From NCBI GenBank assembly GCA_039933635.1, contig JBDTNQ010000033.1:1-36806 (forward strand): DNA of 36,806 nucleotides, in the 5' to 3' direction. Positions 22,252-31,220 of the stretch are shown here, in pieces. Made by a program: the position numbers and the translations under genes. The DNA comes from JBDTNQ01 sp039933635. GTDB lineage: Bacteria; Acidobacteriota; Vicinamibacteria; Vicinamibacterales; SCN-69-37. Positions within the stretch are counted from its first letter, which is position 1. The number at the start of each line of letters is the position of its first letter. The notes below the pieces were generated by a model that saw nothing but the letters and a program-made list of their open reading frames with translations, searched no databases and was not told the DNA's origin.

Positions 22252-23376
22252 ATGTCCGACAATCCCGCAAGTGTCCTGAAGAAGACGCCGCTGCACGCCC
22301 GGCACCTGGCCAGCCACGCCCGCATGGTCGATTTTGGTGGGTGGGACATGCCGGTTGAGTATTCGGGCATCAGCGACGAGCACATGGCTGTGCGCACGCG
22401 CGCGGGCATCTTCGATGTGAGCCACATGGGCCAGATCGAACTGGCCGGACCCGCCGCGCTCGGGACGATTCAGGCGCTGACGAGCAACGACGCGTCGCGT
22501 CTGGCGATCGGCCAGATCCAGTACTCCGCGCTCACCACGCCGGAAGGCACCTTCGTCGACGATATCCTCGTCTATCGACTGGCCGACGACCACTACATGC
22601 TCGTGGTCAACGCGACGACCACGAAAAAAGACTACGCATGGCTCTCGAGTCACGCGACGGCACTCGGTGGGGACGTATCGCTGGTCAACGCCAGCGCCCG
22701 CTATGCGCTCATCGCGCTGCAGGGGCCGGCGTCGGTGGCAGTGCTCGCTGAGTTGACGACCGTGGATCTCGCCGCGATGAAGTACTACTGGTTCGGCACC
22801 GGCGAGGTGGCGAGCGTCCGCGCGACAATCTCGCGAACGGGATACACCGGCGAGGATGGATTCGAGATCTTCGTGCCGCCGGCACAGGCCGATCGGGTCT
22901 GGCAGGCGCTGCTGCACGCCGGCGCGGCACACGACATCAAGCCTTGTGGTCTCGGCGCGCGCGACACGCTGCGTCTCGAGGCCGGCATGCGGCTGTACGG
23001 CAACGACATGGACGAAAGCGTCAGTGTCCTCGAAGCCGGACTGGGCTGGATCGTCGGTTGGCAAAAGCCCGACTTTTTCGGCGCCACCCGGCTACGCACC
23101 GAGAAGGCGAGTGGGTGCGCACGCAAGCTCGTCGCCTTTGAAATGACGGAGCGCGCAATCGCCCGGCACGGCCATGGGGTCGTCGTTGGGGACCGGCCCG
23201 TCGGCGCCGTCACGAGTGGCACGCAGACGCCGTTTCTGCGCAAGGCCATCGGCTTCGCCAACGTTCCCGTGGCGCTGTCCCCGGTTGGCACCGAACTCGA
23301 GATCGACATTCGCGGGCGCCGCGCCAAGGCGCGCGTCGTACCCGAACCGTTCTACAAGCGCCCTCGTCCGGCTTAG
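22252..23376 (+). CDS. gcvT: Glycine cleavage system T protein (aminomethyltransferase)
   Basis: GcvT takes the aminomethyl group from the lipoyl arm of GcvH and passes its one-carbon unit to tetrahydrofolate, releasing ammonia. The 374-residue protein has the family opening KKTPLHARHLASHARMVDFGGWDMPVEY, the DVSHMGQIEL block, the folate-binding region with the ISRTGYTGEDGFEIFV signature, and LGARDTLRLEAGMRLYG. The ATG at 22252 is preferred over an in-frame TTG at 22231. The ribosome site is weak. It starts the gcvT-gcvH-gcvP operon, 8 nt before gcvH. Confidence 0.95.
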   Translation: MSDNPASVLKKTPLHARHLASHARMVDFGGWDMPVEYSGISDEHMAVRTRAGIFDVSHMGQIELAGPAALGTIQALTSNDASRLAIGQIQYSALTTPEGTFVDDILVYRLADDHYMLVVNATTTKKDYAWLSSHATALGGDVSLVNASARYALIALQGPASVAVLAELTTVDLAAMKYYWFGTGEVASVRATISRTGYTGEDGFEIFVPPAQADRVWQALLHAGAAHDIKPCGLGARDTLRLEAGMRLYGNDMDESVSVLEAGLGWIVGWQKPDFFGATRLRTEKASGCARKLVAFEMTERAIARHGHGVVVGDRPVGAVTSGTQTPFLRKAIGFANVPVALSPVGTELEIDIRGRRAKARVVPEPFYKRPRPA

Positions 23377-23384
23377 GAGCAGAC

Positions 23385-23756
23385 ATGTACCCGACCACGC
23401 TCAAATACACGAAAGATCACGAGTGGGTGAAGCTCGACGCCGCCGAGGCCACTGTCGGGATCACCGACTTCGCTCAAAGCCAACTAGGCGACGTCGTGTT
23501 CGTGGAACTGCCCGAGGTCGGACGCGAGGTCAAACAGGGGGAGATGTTCGGCACGATCGAATCGGTCAAGGCCGTCTCGGAGCTTTTTGCCCCCCTCTCT
23601 GGCGTGGTCACGGCGGTCAACGCCGACCTGGGCGTCCATCCCGAACAGATCAACGCGAAGCCGCACGAAGCGTGGATGATCAGGATCCAGGCGAGTGCGC
23701 CGGCAGAGGCCGACAATTTGCTCGACGCGGACGCGTACACCACCCTCACCACGTAA
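23385..23756 (+). CDS. gcvH: Glycine cleavage system H protein
   Basis: GcvH is the lipoylated shuttle of the glycine cleavage complex, moving the aminomethyl group from GcvP to GcvT. The 123-residue protein has the lipoylation lysine K62 in GTIESVKAVSELFAP, the N-terminal KYTKDHEWV and the glycine-rich DLGVHPEQIN turn. A GGAG box lies just before the ATG. gcvP follows 21 nt later. Confidence 0.96.
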   Translation: MYPTTLKYTKDHEWVKLDAAEATVGITDFAQSQLGDVVFVELPEVGREVKQGEMFGTIESVKAVSELFAPLSGVVTAVNADLGVHPEQINAKPHEAWMIRIQASAPAEADNLLDADAYTTLTT

Positions 23757-23777
23757 CGCTTCCTGAAAAGAGACGAC

Positions 23778-26636
23778 GTGTCACATTCGTTTGAAGCTCG
23801 GCACATCGGACCGCGTGACGACGACGTCGTCGCGATGCTCCGCGTGATTGGCGCACCGACGTTGTCCGCGCTGACCACGAGCATTGTTCCGTCCGACATC
23901 AGACGGACCGAACCGCTCACGTTGCCGGAGGCCGAGTCCGAGGCGGCATATCTCGATCGCCTGCGGACGGTCGCGGCCCGCAATCAGGTCTGGCGCAGCT
24001 ACATGGGGCTCGGCTATCACGACACCCACACGCCCGCCGTCATCCTGCGCAACGTCTTCGAGAACCCGGGCTGGTACACGCCCTACACGCCGTATCAGGC
24101 CGAGATCGCCCAAGGCCGTCTCGAATCGCTCCTCAATTTCCAGACGATGGTGTCGGAGTTGACGGGGATGGAGGTCGCCAACGCGTCGCTGCTCGATGAG
24201 GCGACGGCGGCCGCCGAAGCGGTCGGCCTCATCCTCCGGGTCCGCCGCCGTTCCGGCCCCGCGACGGTCGTCGTCTCGGATCGCGTCTTTCCGCATGTGC
24301 GCGAGGTGCTGGTGTCGAGGGCCGCATTGCTCGACGTGACCATCATCACGGGCGACCCGGCCACGATGGCGCTGCCGGCGGATCTGGCAGGGGTGTACGT
24401 ACAGTCGCCGGACGATCACGGCGCGCTGGTGAATCTCGCCCCGATCGCGGCGCGCGTGCACGCCGTCGGCGGTTTACTGGCTGTCGGCACCGATCTCCTG
24501 GCCTGCGCTCTCGTGGTGCCTCCCGGCGAGCAGGGAGCCGATGTCGTGGTGGGCAACGCGCAGCGGTTCGGCGTGCCGCTTGGATACGGCGGCCCGCACG
24601 CGGCGTTCTTCGCGACACGATCGTCGTTCGTGCGGCAGGCGCCCGGACGCATCATCGGCGTATCCGTGGACGCACATGGACGCCGCGCGTACCGGATGGC
24701 GCTGCAGACGCGCGAGCAGCACATCCGTCGCGAAAAGGCGACGTCGAACATCTGCACGGCCCAGGCGTTGCTGGCCAACATTTCGGCCTTCTACGGGGTC
24801 TTTCACGGACCCGACGGTCTGCGCGCCATCTCGACCCGGGTGCATGCGCATACCGCGCGCCTGGCAGAGGCGCTGCGGGCGGCCGGGTGGCAGCAGACCA
24901 ACGCGACGTTCTTCGACACCCTGCACATCACGGCCGATCGCGCGACGATCGGACGGTTGCGCGAATCGAGCGAGCGCCGGCAGATCAACTTCCGGTATCC
25001 CGGCGCCGACATTGTGCAGGTGGCGCTCGACGAGACGGTCGACGAGAGCGACTTGAAGGACGTCCTCGCGTGCTTTACGGAGGCTGGCCCCAACGCGGCA
25101 CTCTTGACGGCGGGCGAGGCGCGCGGGCTGCCGGCCGAGATGCGCCGCACGTCGCCGTTCATGACGCACCCGGTGTTCAACGCGCATCATTCGGAAACCG
25201 AGATGATGCGGTACATCCGCCAGCTCGAGCGCAAGGATCTCGGCCTCGACACGGCGATGATTCCGCTCGGCTCCTGCACGATGAAGCTCAACGCCGCCGC
25301 CGAGATGCTGCCGGTGACGTGGCCGCAGTTTTCTCGGCTGCACCCGTTCGTGCCCGCGAGTCAGGCCGAGGGCTATCACCAGATTTTCCGTGAGCTCGAA
25401 GACGCACTGGCCACGATCACCGGGCTGCCGGCAGTCTCGCTGCAGCCGAACTCCGGCGCACAGGGCGAATTCGCCGGGCTGCTGGTCATCAAGGCGTACC
25501 ACGGCTCGCGCGGCGAGGCGCATCGCGATGTCGTCCTCATTCCGCAATCCGCTCACGGAACCAATCCGGCCAGCGCCGCCATGGCCGGGCTGCACGTCGT
25601 GATCGTGGCGTGCGACGAACGTGGCAACATCGAGATCGATGACCTGAAAACCAAAGCGGCGGAACACCGCGACAAGCTCGCGTGCCTGATGGTGACCTAT
25701 CCGAGTACGCACGGCGTGTTCGAGGCGGGCATTCGTGAGGTGTGCGCAACCATCCACGAGCACGGCGGGCAGGTGTACATGGATGGCGCCAACATGAACG
25801 CTCAGGTCGGCGTCACGAGCCCCGCGGCGATTGGCGCGGATGTCTGCCATCTCAATCTGCACAAGACGTTTGCGATTCCACATGGCGGCGGCGGTCCCGG
25901 CATGGGCCCGATTGCGGTGGCCACGCATCTGGCGCCGTTCCTGCCGGGACATCCACTGGCGAAGACCGGCGGCACTCACGCGATTGCGCCGGTCGCGGCG
26001 GCGCCGTGGGGCAGCGCCAGCATCCTGCTGATCTCGTACGGCTATATCCGGATGCTCGGCGCGCACGGCATGACGCGGGCCACCGAGGTGGCCATGCTCA
26101 ACGCGAACTACATCAAGGCGCGATTGGCCGCGTCGTTTCCGGTGCTGTACACGGGCGCGCACGGACGTGTCGCGCACGAACTGATCTTCGATCTGCGCCC
26201 CTCGAAGGCGCGGACGGGCGTGGACGAGCAGGACGTGGCGAAGCGGCTGATGGACTACGGGTTCCACGCACCCACCGTGTCGTTCCCGGTCGCGGGCACG
26301 CTCATGGTGGAGCCCACGGAGAGCGAACCGAAGGAGGAGCTCGATCGGTTCTGCGATGCGATGATGGCGATCCGCGCGGAGATCGAGGACGTGGCCACCG
26401 GGCGACTTGACCGCAGCGACAATCCGCTCAAGCACGCACCACATCCGGCAACCGACGTCACGGCCAGCGACTGGCCGCACAGCTACTCGCGCGAGCAAGC
26501 GGCGTACCCGGTGCCGGGACTGCGTGCGCACAAGTTCTGGCCTGTCGTGTCCCGCATTGACAATCCCCACGGCGACCGCAACCTCATGTGCGCGTGCCCA
26601 CCGATTGAGGCCTACGAAGACGAACTCAAAGCGTGA
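23778..26636 (+). CDS. gcvP: Glycine dehydrogenase (decarboxylating), single-chain P protein
   Basis: GcvP is the PLP enzyme that decarboxylates glycine and loads the aminomethyl group onto GcvH. At 952 residues it is the long single-chain form rather than the split GcvPA/GcvPB pair found in many bacteria. Landmarks are the N-terminal FEARHIGPRDDDVVAML, YMGLGYHDTHTP, YTPYQAEIAQGRLESLLNFQ and the PLP lysine K696 in NLHKTFAIPHGGGGPG. The C-terminus has the typical VTASDWPHSYSREQAAYP. The start is GTG. It completes the gcvT-H-P order. An MBL-fold gene follows at once. Confidence 0.96.
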   Translation: MSHSFEARHIGPRDDDVVAMLRVIGAPTLSALTTSIVPSDIRRTEPLTLPEAESEAAYLDRLRTVAARNQVWRSYMGLGYHDTHTPAVILRNVFENPGWYTPYTPYQAEIAQGRLESLLNFQTMVSELTGMEVANASLLDEATAAAEAVGLILRVRRRSGPATVVVSDRVFPHVREVLVSRAALLDVTIITGDPATMALPADLAGVYVQSPDDHGALVNLAPIAARVHAVGGLLAVGTDLLACALVVPPGEQGADVVVGNAQRFGVPLGYGGPHAAFFATRSSFVRQAPGRIIGVSVDAHGRRAYRMALQTREQHIRREKATSNICTAQALLANISAFYGVFHGPDGLRAISTRVHAHTARLAEALRAAGWQQTNATFFDTLHITADRATIGRLRESSERRQINFRYPGADIVQVALDETVDESDLKDVLACFTEAGPNAALLTAGEARGLPAEMRRTSPFMTHPVFNAHHSETEMMRYIRQLERKDLGLDTAMIPLGSCTMKLNAAAEMLPVTWPQFSRLHPFVPASQAEGYHQIFRELEDALATITGLPAVSLQPNSGAQGEFAGLLVIKAYHGSRGEAHRDVVLIPQSAHGTNPASAAMAGLHVVIVACDERGNIEIDDLKTKAAEHRDKLACLMVTYPSTHGVFEAGIREVCATIHEHGGQVYMDGANMNAQVGVTSPAAIGADVCHLNLHKTFAIPHGGGGPGMGPIAVATHLAPFLPGHPLAKTGGTHAIAPVAAAPWGSASILLISYGYIRMLGAHGMTRATEVAMLNANYIKARLAASFPVLYTGAHGRVAHELIFDLRPSKARTGVDEQDVAKRLMDYGFHAPTVSFPVAGTLMVEPTESEPKEELDRFCDAMMAIRAEIEDVATGRLDRSDNPLKHAPHPATDVTASDWPHSYSREQAAYPVPGLRAHKFWPVVSRIDNPHGDRNLMCACPPIEAYEDELKA

Positions 26637-26692
26637 GCCCTCCCAGGCTGCCTGATAGGATGAGGCCGGCTTCCCGAAAGGACGATTTCACC

Positions 26693-27655
26693 GTGCCTAG
26701 CGCCACGCGCTATCTCTGGCTCGCCGCCGTCAGCATCGTCGCGGCCGGAACCCTGCTGACCGCACAGACGCCGTCGCCACCGGCGCGAGGTCCGGCGCCG
26801 CAGCCACCGTTCGTCCGCAGCGGTGTGACCGTCAAACTCTCCCCCCACGTGTACGTCATTCCCGACGGCAACGTGCCGATGGTTCCCAACGTCGGCATCG
26901 TCGTCGGCAGCACGGCCACGCTGGTTGTCGATACCGGCCTCGGCCCGAACAATGCGAAGACCGTGCTGAGCGAGGTGTCGAAGGTCAGCAAGAACCGCAC
27001 GATGTACCTCGTCGCGACACACTTTCACCCGGAGCACGCGGGCGGGGCTTCCGCCTTTGCCAAAAGCACGAAGTTCATCGTGTCCGACGCCGAACAGAAG
27101 GACCTCGATGAACTGGGGCCGGGCATGATCGCAAATTTCGCGCGGATCTCTCCCGTGCACGCGGATCTGTTGAAGAACCTGGTTCAGCGCCCGGGGGACG
27201 TGCATTTCACGACCGACTACCGTCTCGACCTCGGCGGCGTGACGGTGCGATTGCTGGCGGTCGGCCCCACGCACACTCGTGGAGACACGATCGCGGTGGT
27301 GGAGCAGGACCGCGTGCTGTTCGCTGGCGACGTCGTGCTGAATCACATCTTCCTGTCGTTCACGGCGCAGTCCAGCGGCACAGCGTGGCTGAAGGCGCTC
27401 GACACGCTCGAACCGATGAAACCCGCGCACATCGTCCCGAGTCATGGGGCCTTGGGCGACGCCTCGCTGATCGCCGAGCAGCGCGCCGTACTGCTGGCCG
27501 TGCAGGCGCGCGTCAAGGAGCTCAAGGGGCAGGGGAAATCCGCGGACGAGGTTGCGCAGGACGTGACGAGCCAGTTCCAGACGCAGTACCCGGAGTGGTC
27601 GGCGCCGACCCGTCTCGGCGCAGCCGCACGGGCGTTCTTCACGGAACTCCAGTAG
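26693..27655 (+). CDS. Exported MBL-fold metallo-hydrolase
   Basis: The 320-residue metallo-beta-lactamase-fold protein starts with a signal peptide (LWLAAVSIVAAGTLLTAQT) and should be exported. Metal-site motifs are H110, H112 and H115 in THFHPEHAGG, H194 (GPTHTRGD), D213 (FAGDVV) and H251 (VPSHGAL). The usual metal-binding aspartate of HxHxDH is glutamate here (E114), so one site may bind metal differently. The substrate is unknown. The GTG at 26693 is chosen because the signal peptide begins there; a GTG at 26633 overlapping the gcvP stop, or an ATG at 26660, is possible. It lies 18 nt before the NAD(P)HX repair gene. Confidence 0.8.
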   Translation: MPSATRYLWLAAVSIVAAGTLLTAQTPSPPARGPAPQPPFVRSGVTVKLSPHVYVIPDGNVPMVPNVGIVVGSTATLVVDTGLGPNNAKTVLSEVSKVSKNRTMYLVATHFHPEHAGGASAFAKSTKFIVSDAEQKDLDELGPGMIANFARISPVHADLLKNLVQRPGDVHFTTDYRLDLGGVTVRLLAVGPTHTRGDTIAVVEQDRVLFAGDVVLNHIFLSFTAQSSGTAWLKALDTLEPMKPAHIVPSHGALGDASLIAEQRAVLLAVQARVKELKGQGKSADEVAQDVTSQFQTQYPEWSAPTRLGAAARAFFTELQ

Positions 27656-27673
27656 GTCCAGCACAGAGACCCC

Positions 27674-29251
27674 ATGCGTGTTCTCAATACGGCCCAGATG
27701 CGGGAGGCGGACCGTCGCACGATTGAGGACGTCGGCATTCCGGCGCTCGTGCTGATGGAAAACGCCGGGCGGCAGGTCGTTGCCGCCATCGAGGCGCGCT
27801 TCGAAAGCTTCGAGTCGTTGCGCGTGTCCGTGCTCTGCGGGCCTGGCAACAACGGCGGCGACGGGTTCGTGGCGGCGCGCGTCCTGGCCGAGCGCGGGCT
27901 CGACGTTGGCGTGTTCCTGCTGGGGCAAACCGCCGACGTGAAGGGTGACGCGCGGACGATGCTCACGATCCTGCGCAACCTCGGACAGGACGTGGTCGAG
28001 ATTGGCGACGCCTCGACGTGGGAACTGCACGGCAGCGACGTTCTTGGCGCCGATCTGATCATCGACGCGCTGTTCGGGACAGGGCTGCGCGGGCCGCTCA
28101 GCGGCCTTGCCGAGACGGTGGTCGCCGACGTCAATGCCGCGCCGCGTCCCGTGGTTGCCGTCGATCTCCCCAGCGGGATCTCCGCCGACGGCCCCGAGCT
28201 GCCCGGCCCGGTGATCGATGCCGTCATGACGGTAGCGCTCGCCGCTCCGAAACTGCCACTGCTGCTGCCCCCGGGAGAACGTCTGGCCGGCACGCTGGTC
28301 GTCGCGGACATCGGAATTCCCGAGTCCGTCATCGACGCGGTCGAAGGGCCCCGCATCACGGTGCTGACACGCGAAGCGATGCGGAGTCTGATTCAGCCGC
28401 GTTCGCAGGACTCCCACAAGGGCGACTACGGGCGCATCCTGGTTGTGGCCGGGTCGCGCGGGAAGAGTGGTGCGGCGCACCTGGCGGCCATGGGTGCATT
28501 GCGCTCGGGCGCGGGCCTCGTGACCGTCGCCACCCCTGCCTCGGTCGCGTCGATCGTCGCCGCCCTTGGCGCGGAGTACATGACCCTCCCGCTCGAGGAG
28601 TCGACGGACGGCACCGTGACGATGGCGTCCATCGACGCCATCCTCAGTGCCCATGCGGACGTCATTGCGATCGGGCCTGGCCTCGGGCAGTCCGCGGCGG
28701 TTGGCGAGTTCGTGCGCGCGATTGTGGAACGCACGGGCGTCCCGCTCGTGCTCGATGCCGACGCGCTCAACGCGTTTGCCGGCCGTGCCACCGATCTGAT
28801 GGCGCGTGACGGCGTGGACATCATCATCACGCCGCATCCGGGCGAGATGGGGCGCTTGGTCGGACTCGGCGTCGAGGAGGTCCAGGCGCATCGCATCGAC
28901 ATCGCCCGTGAGTTCGCGCAGTCGCACCGCGTCCACGTCGTGCTCAAAGGGCACCGCACGATCATCGCCAGTCCAGACGGCGCGATTGCGATCAACCTGA
29001 CCGGCAATCCCGGCATGGCCACGGGCGGCACCGGCGACGTCCTGCTGGGCGCGGTTGCCGCCTGGTTCGGGCAGTTGCTCGATGCGGAGTCCGCCGCCCA
29101 CATCGCCGTGTATCTGCACGGCCTTGCGGGGGACTTAGCGGAAGCGGATGAGGGAGAAGTCGCCCTCATCGCGGGAGACATCGTCTCGAGGCTCGGTGAC
29201 GCCGTGCTGGAGCTCACGGCGCGACGCCGCAAGGCTCCTGCCGCGGACTAG
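27674..29251 (+). CDS. nnr: Bifunctional NAD(P)HX epimerase / ADP-dependent dehydratase
   Basis: This enzyme repairs hydrated NADH and NADPH, first epimerising the hydrates and then dehydrating S-NAD(P)HX with ADP. The 525-residue protein is a fusion of both halves. The NnrE part (about 1-215) has MENAGRQVV, GNNGGDGF (58-65) and DALFGTGLRGPL. The NnrD part (about 225-505) has KGDYGRILVVAGS, the ADP/ribose-binding LTGNPGMATGGTGDVLLG (around 440-457) and IGPGLGQ. The upstream AGAGA is a weak ribosome site. It adjoins tsaE by 2 nt, a common bacterial pairing. Confidence 0.95.
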   Translation: MRVLNTAQMREADRRTIEDVGIPALVLMENAGRQVVAAIEARFESFESLRVSVLCGPGNNGGDGFVAARVLAERGLDVGVFLLGQTADVKGDARTMLTILRNLGQDVVEIGDASTWELHGSDVLGADLIIDALFGTGLRGPLSGLAETVVADVNAAPRPVVAVDLPSGISADGPELPGPVIDAVMTVALAAPKLPLLLPPGERLAGTLVVADIGIPESVIDAVEGPRITVLTREAMRSLIQPRSQDSHKGDYGRILVVAGSRGKSGAAHLAAMGALRSGAGLVTVATPASVASIVAALGAEYMTLPLEESTDGTVTMASIDAILSAHADVIAIGPGLGQSAAVGEFVRAIVERTGVPLVLDADALNAFAGRATDLMARDGVDIIITPHPGEMGRLVGLGVEEVQAHRIDIAREFAQSHRVHVVLKGHRTIIASPDGAIAINLTGNPGMATGGTGDVLLGAVAAWFGQLLDAESAAHIAVYLHGLAGDLAEADEGEVALIAGDIVSRLGDAVLELTARRRKAPAAD

Positions 29252-29253
29252 CC

Positions 29254-29664
29254 ATGCAGACGCTGACCACCACGAGCGAACGCGAGACCGAGGCGGCGGG
29301 TCAGGCGATGGCCCAGCGCCTCGCTCCGGGCACCGTGGTGCTCCTGACGGGCCCACTGGGCGCCGGGAAGACGGCCTTCGTCCGCGGCCTGGCCGCCGGC
29401 CTGGAATGCGACATGGCGGGCGTCTCGAGCCCGACGTTCACGATCATCCAGGAGTATTCAGGTCCGGTGCGGCTCCAGCACGTCGATCTCTACCGGTTGT
29501 CGCCGGGAGAAGTCGATGATTTGCTGTTGGAAGACTTGATGGACGACGCGGTGATGGCGGTCGAGTGGCCTGACCGCTGGCTCCGGGCACCCGCGAACGC
29601 GATCCGCGTCGACATTGTTCCGACGGGCGACAACGAGCGTCGTCTGACCGTCGTGGGAATCTGA
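29254..29664 (+). CDS. tsaE: tRNA threonylcarbamoyladenosine biosynthesis ATPase TsaE
   Basis: TsaE is the P-loop ATPase that works with TsaB and TsaD to make t6A37 in tRNAs reading ANN codons. The 136-residue protein has Walker A GPLGAGKT (33-40), the conserved SSPTFTIIQEY, and the HVDLYRL segment. It begins 2 nt after the nnr stop, so the two are one transcription unit. It ends only 7 nt before the end of guaB on the other strand; the two genes converge. Confidence 0.94.
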   Translation: MQTLTTTSERETEAAGQAMAQRLAPGTVVLLTGPLGAGKTAFVRGLAAGLECDMAGVSSPTFTIIQEYSGPVRLQHVDLYRLSPGEVDDLLLEDLMDDAVMAVEWPDRWLRAPANAIRVDIVPTGDNERRLTVVGI

Positions 29665-29667
29665 TTG

Positions 29668-29681
29668 GTCGCTACCGCGAC
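29668..29681. repeat. Small hairpin between convergent tsaE and guaB
   Basis: GTCGC-TACC-GCGAC forms a 5-bp stem overlapping the guaB stop codon, in the 7-nt gap between two convergent genes. It lacks T-tracts, so it is at best a weak two-way terminator. Confidence 0.3.
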
Positions 29682-31195
29682 TCCACGCGATAGTTCGGCG
29701 CTTCTTTCGTGATGATGACGTCGTGCACGTGGCCCTCGCGGACGCCGGCGCTCGTCACACGGATGAACTGCGCGTCGCGCTGCAACGTCTTCACATCGCC
29801 ACATCCGCAGTAACCCATGCCGGCGCGGAGACCACCGACGAGCTGGTGAATCATCGCCGCGACGCTGCCTTTGTGGGCCACGCGGCCTTCGATGCCTTCG
29901 GGGACGAGCTTCTCGGTGCCGTCGCCGCTCTCGATGTCGAACTCGTCCTGGAAGTACCGGTCGCGGCTGCCGCGGCGCATTGCGCCAAGCGACCCCATGC
30001 CCCGGTACTCTTTGAAACTCCGGCCCTGGTACAGGATGATCTCGCCCGGACTCTCGTCCGTGCCGGCGAACAGACTTCCGACCATGATCGAGCTCGCCCC
30101 GACCGCAATCGCCTTGCCGATGTCGCCGGAATAACGGATGCCCCCGTCGGCGATGATCGGGATATCCCGTTCGAGCGCCGCGCGCGCACAGTCGGCGATG
30201 GCGGTAATCATCGGGACGCCGATGCCCGCCACCACGCGCGTCGTGCAAATGGAGCCGGCGCCAATGCCGACCTTGACCGCGTTGACGCCGCGATCGATCA
30301 GCGCACGCGTCGCGGCGGCCGTCGCGACGTTGCCGGCGATGACGTCCACGTCGGGATAGAGCTCGCGGACCTTCGCGACCATGTCGAGCACACCCTGCGA
30401 GTGTCCGTGCGCGGTGTCCACGACGAGCACGTCCACGTGCGCCTGCACGAGGGCGGCCGCGCGATCGAGTGTGTCCTTGCTGACGCCGACGGCCGCACCC
30501 ACGCGGAGCCGGCCAAGATCGTCCTTGCAGGCGTTCGGGTACTTGACGAGCTTCTGAATGTCCTTGACGGTGATGAGGCCCTTCAGCCGGTGGTCCGCGT
30601 CCACCACCATCAGCTTCTCGACCTTGTGGCGGTGGAACATCTCGCGCGCCTGATCGAGTGTGGTGCCGATGGGGACCGTGACGAGATTGTCCTTCGTCAT
30701 CACCTCGGCGATGGGCCGATCGATCCGTGATTCGAAGCGCAGATCGCGGTTCGTCAGGATGCCGACGAGCCGGCCTTCCTTGCTGCCATCCTCGGTGATC
30801 GGCACGCCGCTGATGCGGTACTTCTTCATCAGATCGAGCGCTTCGTAGATGCGGTGACGCGGGGACAGCGTGATCGGGTTGACGATCATGCCGCTCTCGG
30901 ACCGCTTCACGCGATCGACCTCGGACGCCTGCTCTTCGATGCTGAGATTTTTGTGGATGATGCCCATGCCGCCGTGCTGGGCCATGGCAATGGCCAGGCG
31001 GCTTTCAGTGACCGTATCCATCGCGGCGCTGAGAATGGGCACGTTCAACCGGATGCGTTTGGTGAGCCGTGAGCTGACGTCCACCTGGCTCGGCAGCACC
31101 GGCGAGTGCCGCGGCACCATCAGGACGTCGTCGAATGTCAGCGCTTCGGAAAGTCCGGCCGCAACCTGGGCCGCCGCACCAAGAGGATCACTCAT
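29672..31195 (-). CDS. guaB: IMP dehydrogenase
   Basis: GuaB oxidises IMP to XMP with NAD+, the first committed step to GTP. The 507-residue protein has the TIM-barrel core split by a pair of CBS domains (about residues 110-225). The catalytic cysteine is C317 in GIGAGSICTTRVVAG, with the flap and YRGMGSLGAM further on. The N-terminal LTFDDVLMVPRHSPV is the family signature. It lies 25 nt downstream of secA on the same strand and is probably transcribed with it. guaA is not in the window. Confidence 0.96.
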   Translation of the reverse strand: MSDPLGAAAQVAAGLSEALTFDDVLMVPRHSPVLPSQVDVSSRLTKRIRLNVPILSAAMDTVTESRLAIAMAQHGGMGIIHKNLSIEEQASEVDRVKRSESGMIVNPITLSPRHRIYEALDLMKKYRISGVPITEDGSKEGRLVGILTNRDLRFESRIDRPIAEVMTKDNLVTVPIGTTLDQAREMFHRHKVEKLMVVDADHRLKGLITVKDIQKLVKYPNACKDDLGRLRVGAAVGVSKDTLDRAAALVQAHVDVLVVDTAHGHSQGVLDMVAKVRELYPDVDVIAGNVATAAATRALIDRGVNAVKVGIGAGSICTTRVVAGIGVPMITAIADCARAALERDIPIIADGGIRYSGDIGKAIAVGASSIMVGSLFAGTDESPGEIILYQGRSFKEYRGMGSLGAMRRGSRDRYFQDEFDIESGDGTEKLVPEGIEGRVAHKGSVAAMIHQLVGGLRAGMGYCGCGDVKTLQRDAQFIRVTSAGVREGHVHDVIITKEAPNYRVESR

Positions 31196-31220
31196 CGTCT
31201 AAGGGCTCCGCGCATCACCA

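Noticed and set aside
24474..26570. 698-codon open frame on the minus strand
   Set aside because: Antisense shadow of gcvP, which is a clear full-length enzyme in the other strand.
26612..29119. 835-codon open frame on the minus strand
   Set aside because: It lies antisense to the MBL-fold and NAD(P)HX repair genes, is Arg/His-rich with no recognisable domain, and arises from the high GC of the true genes.
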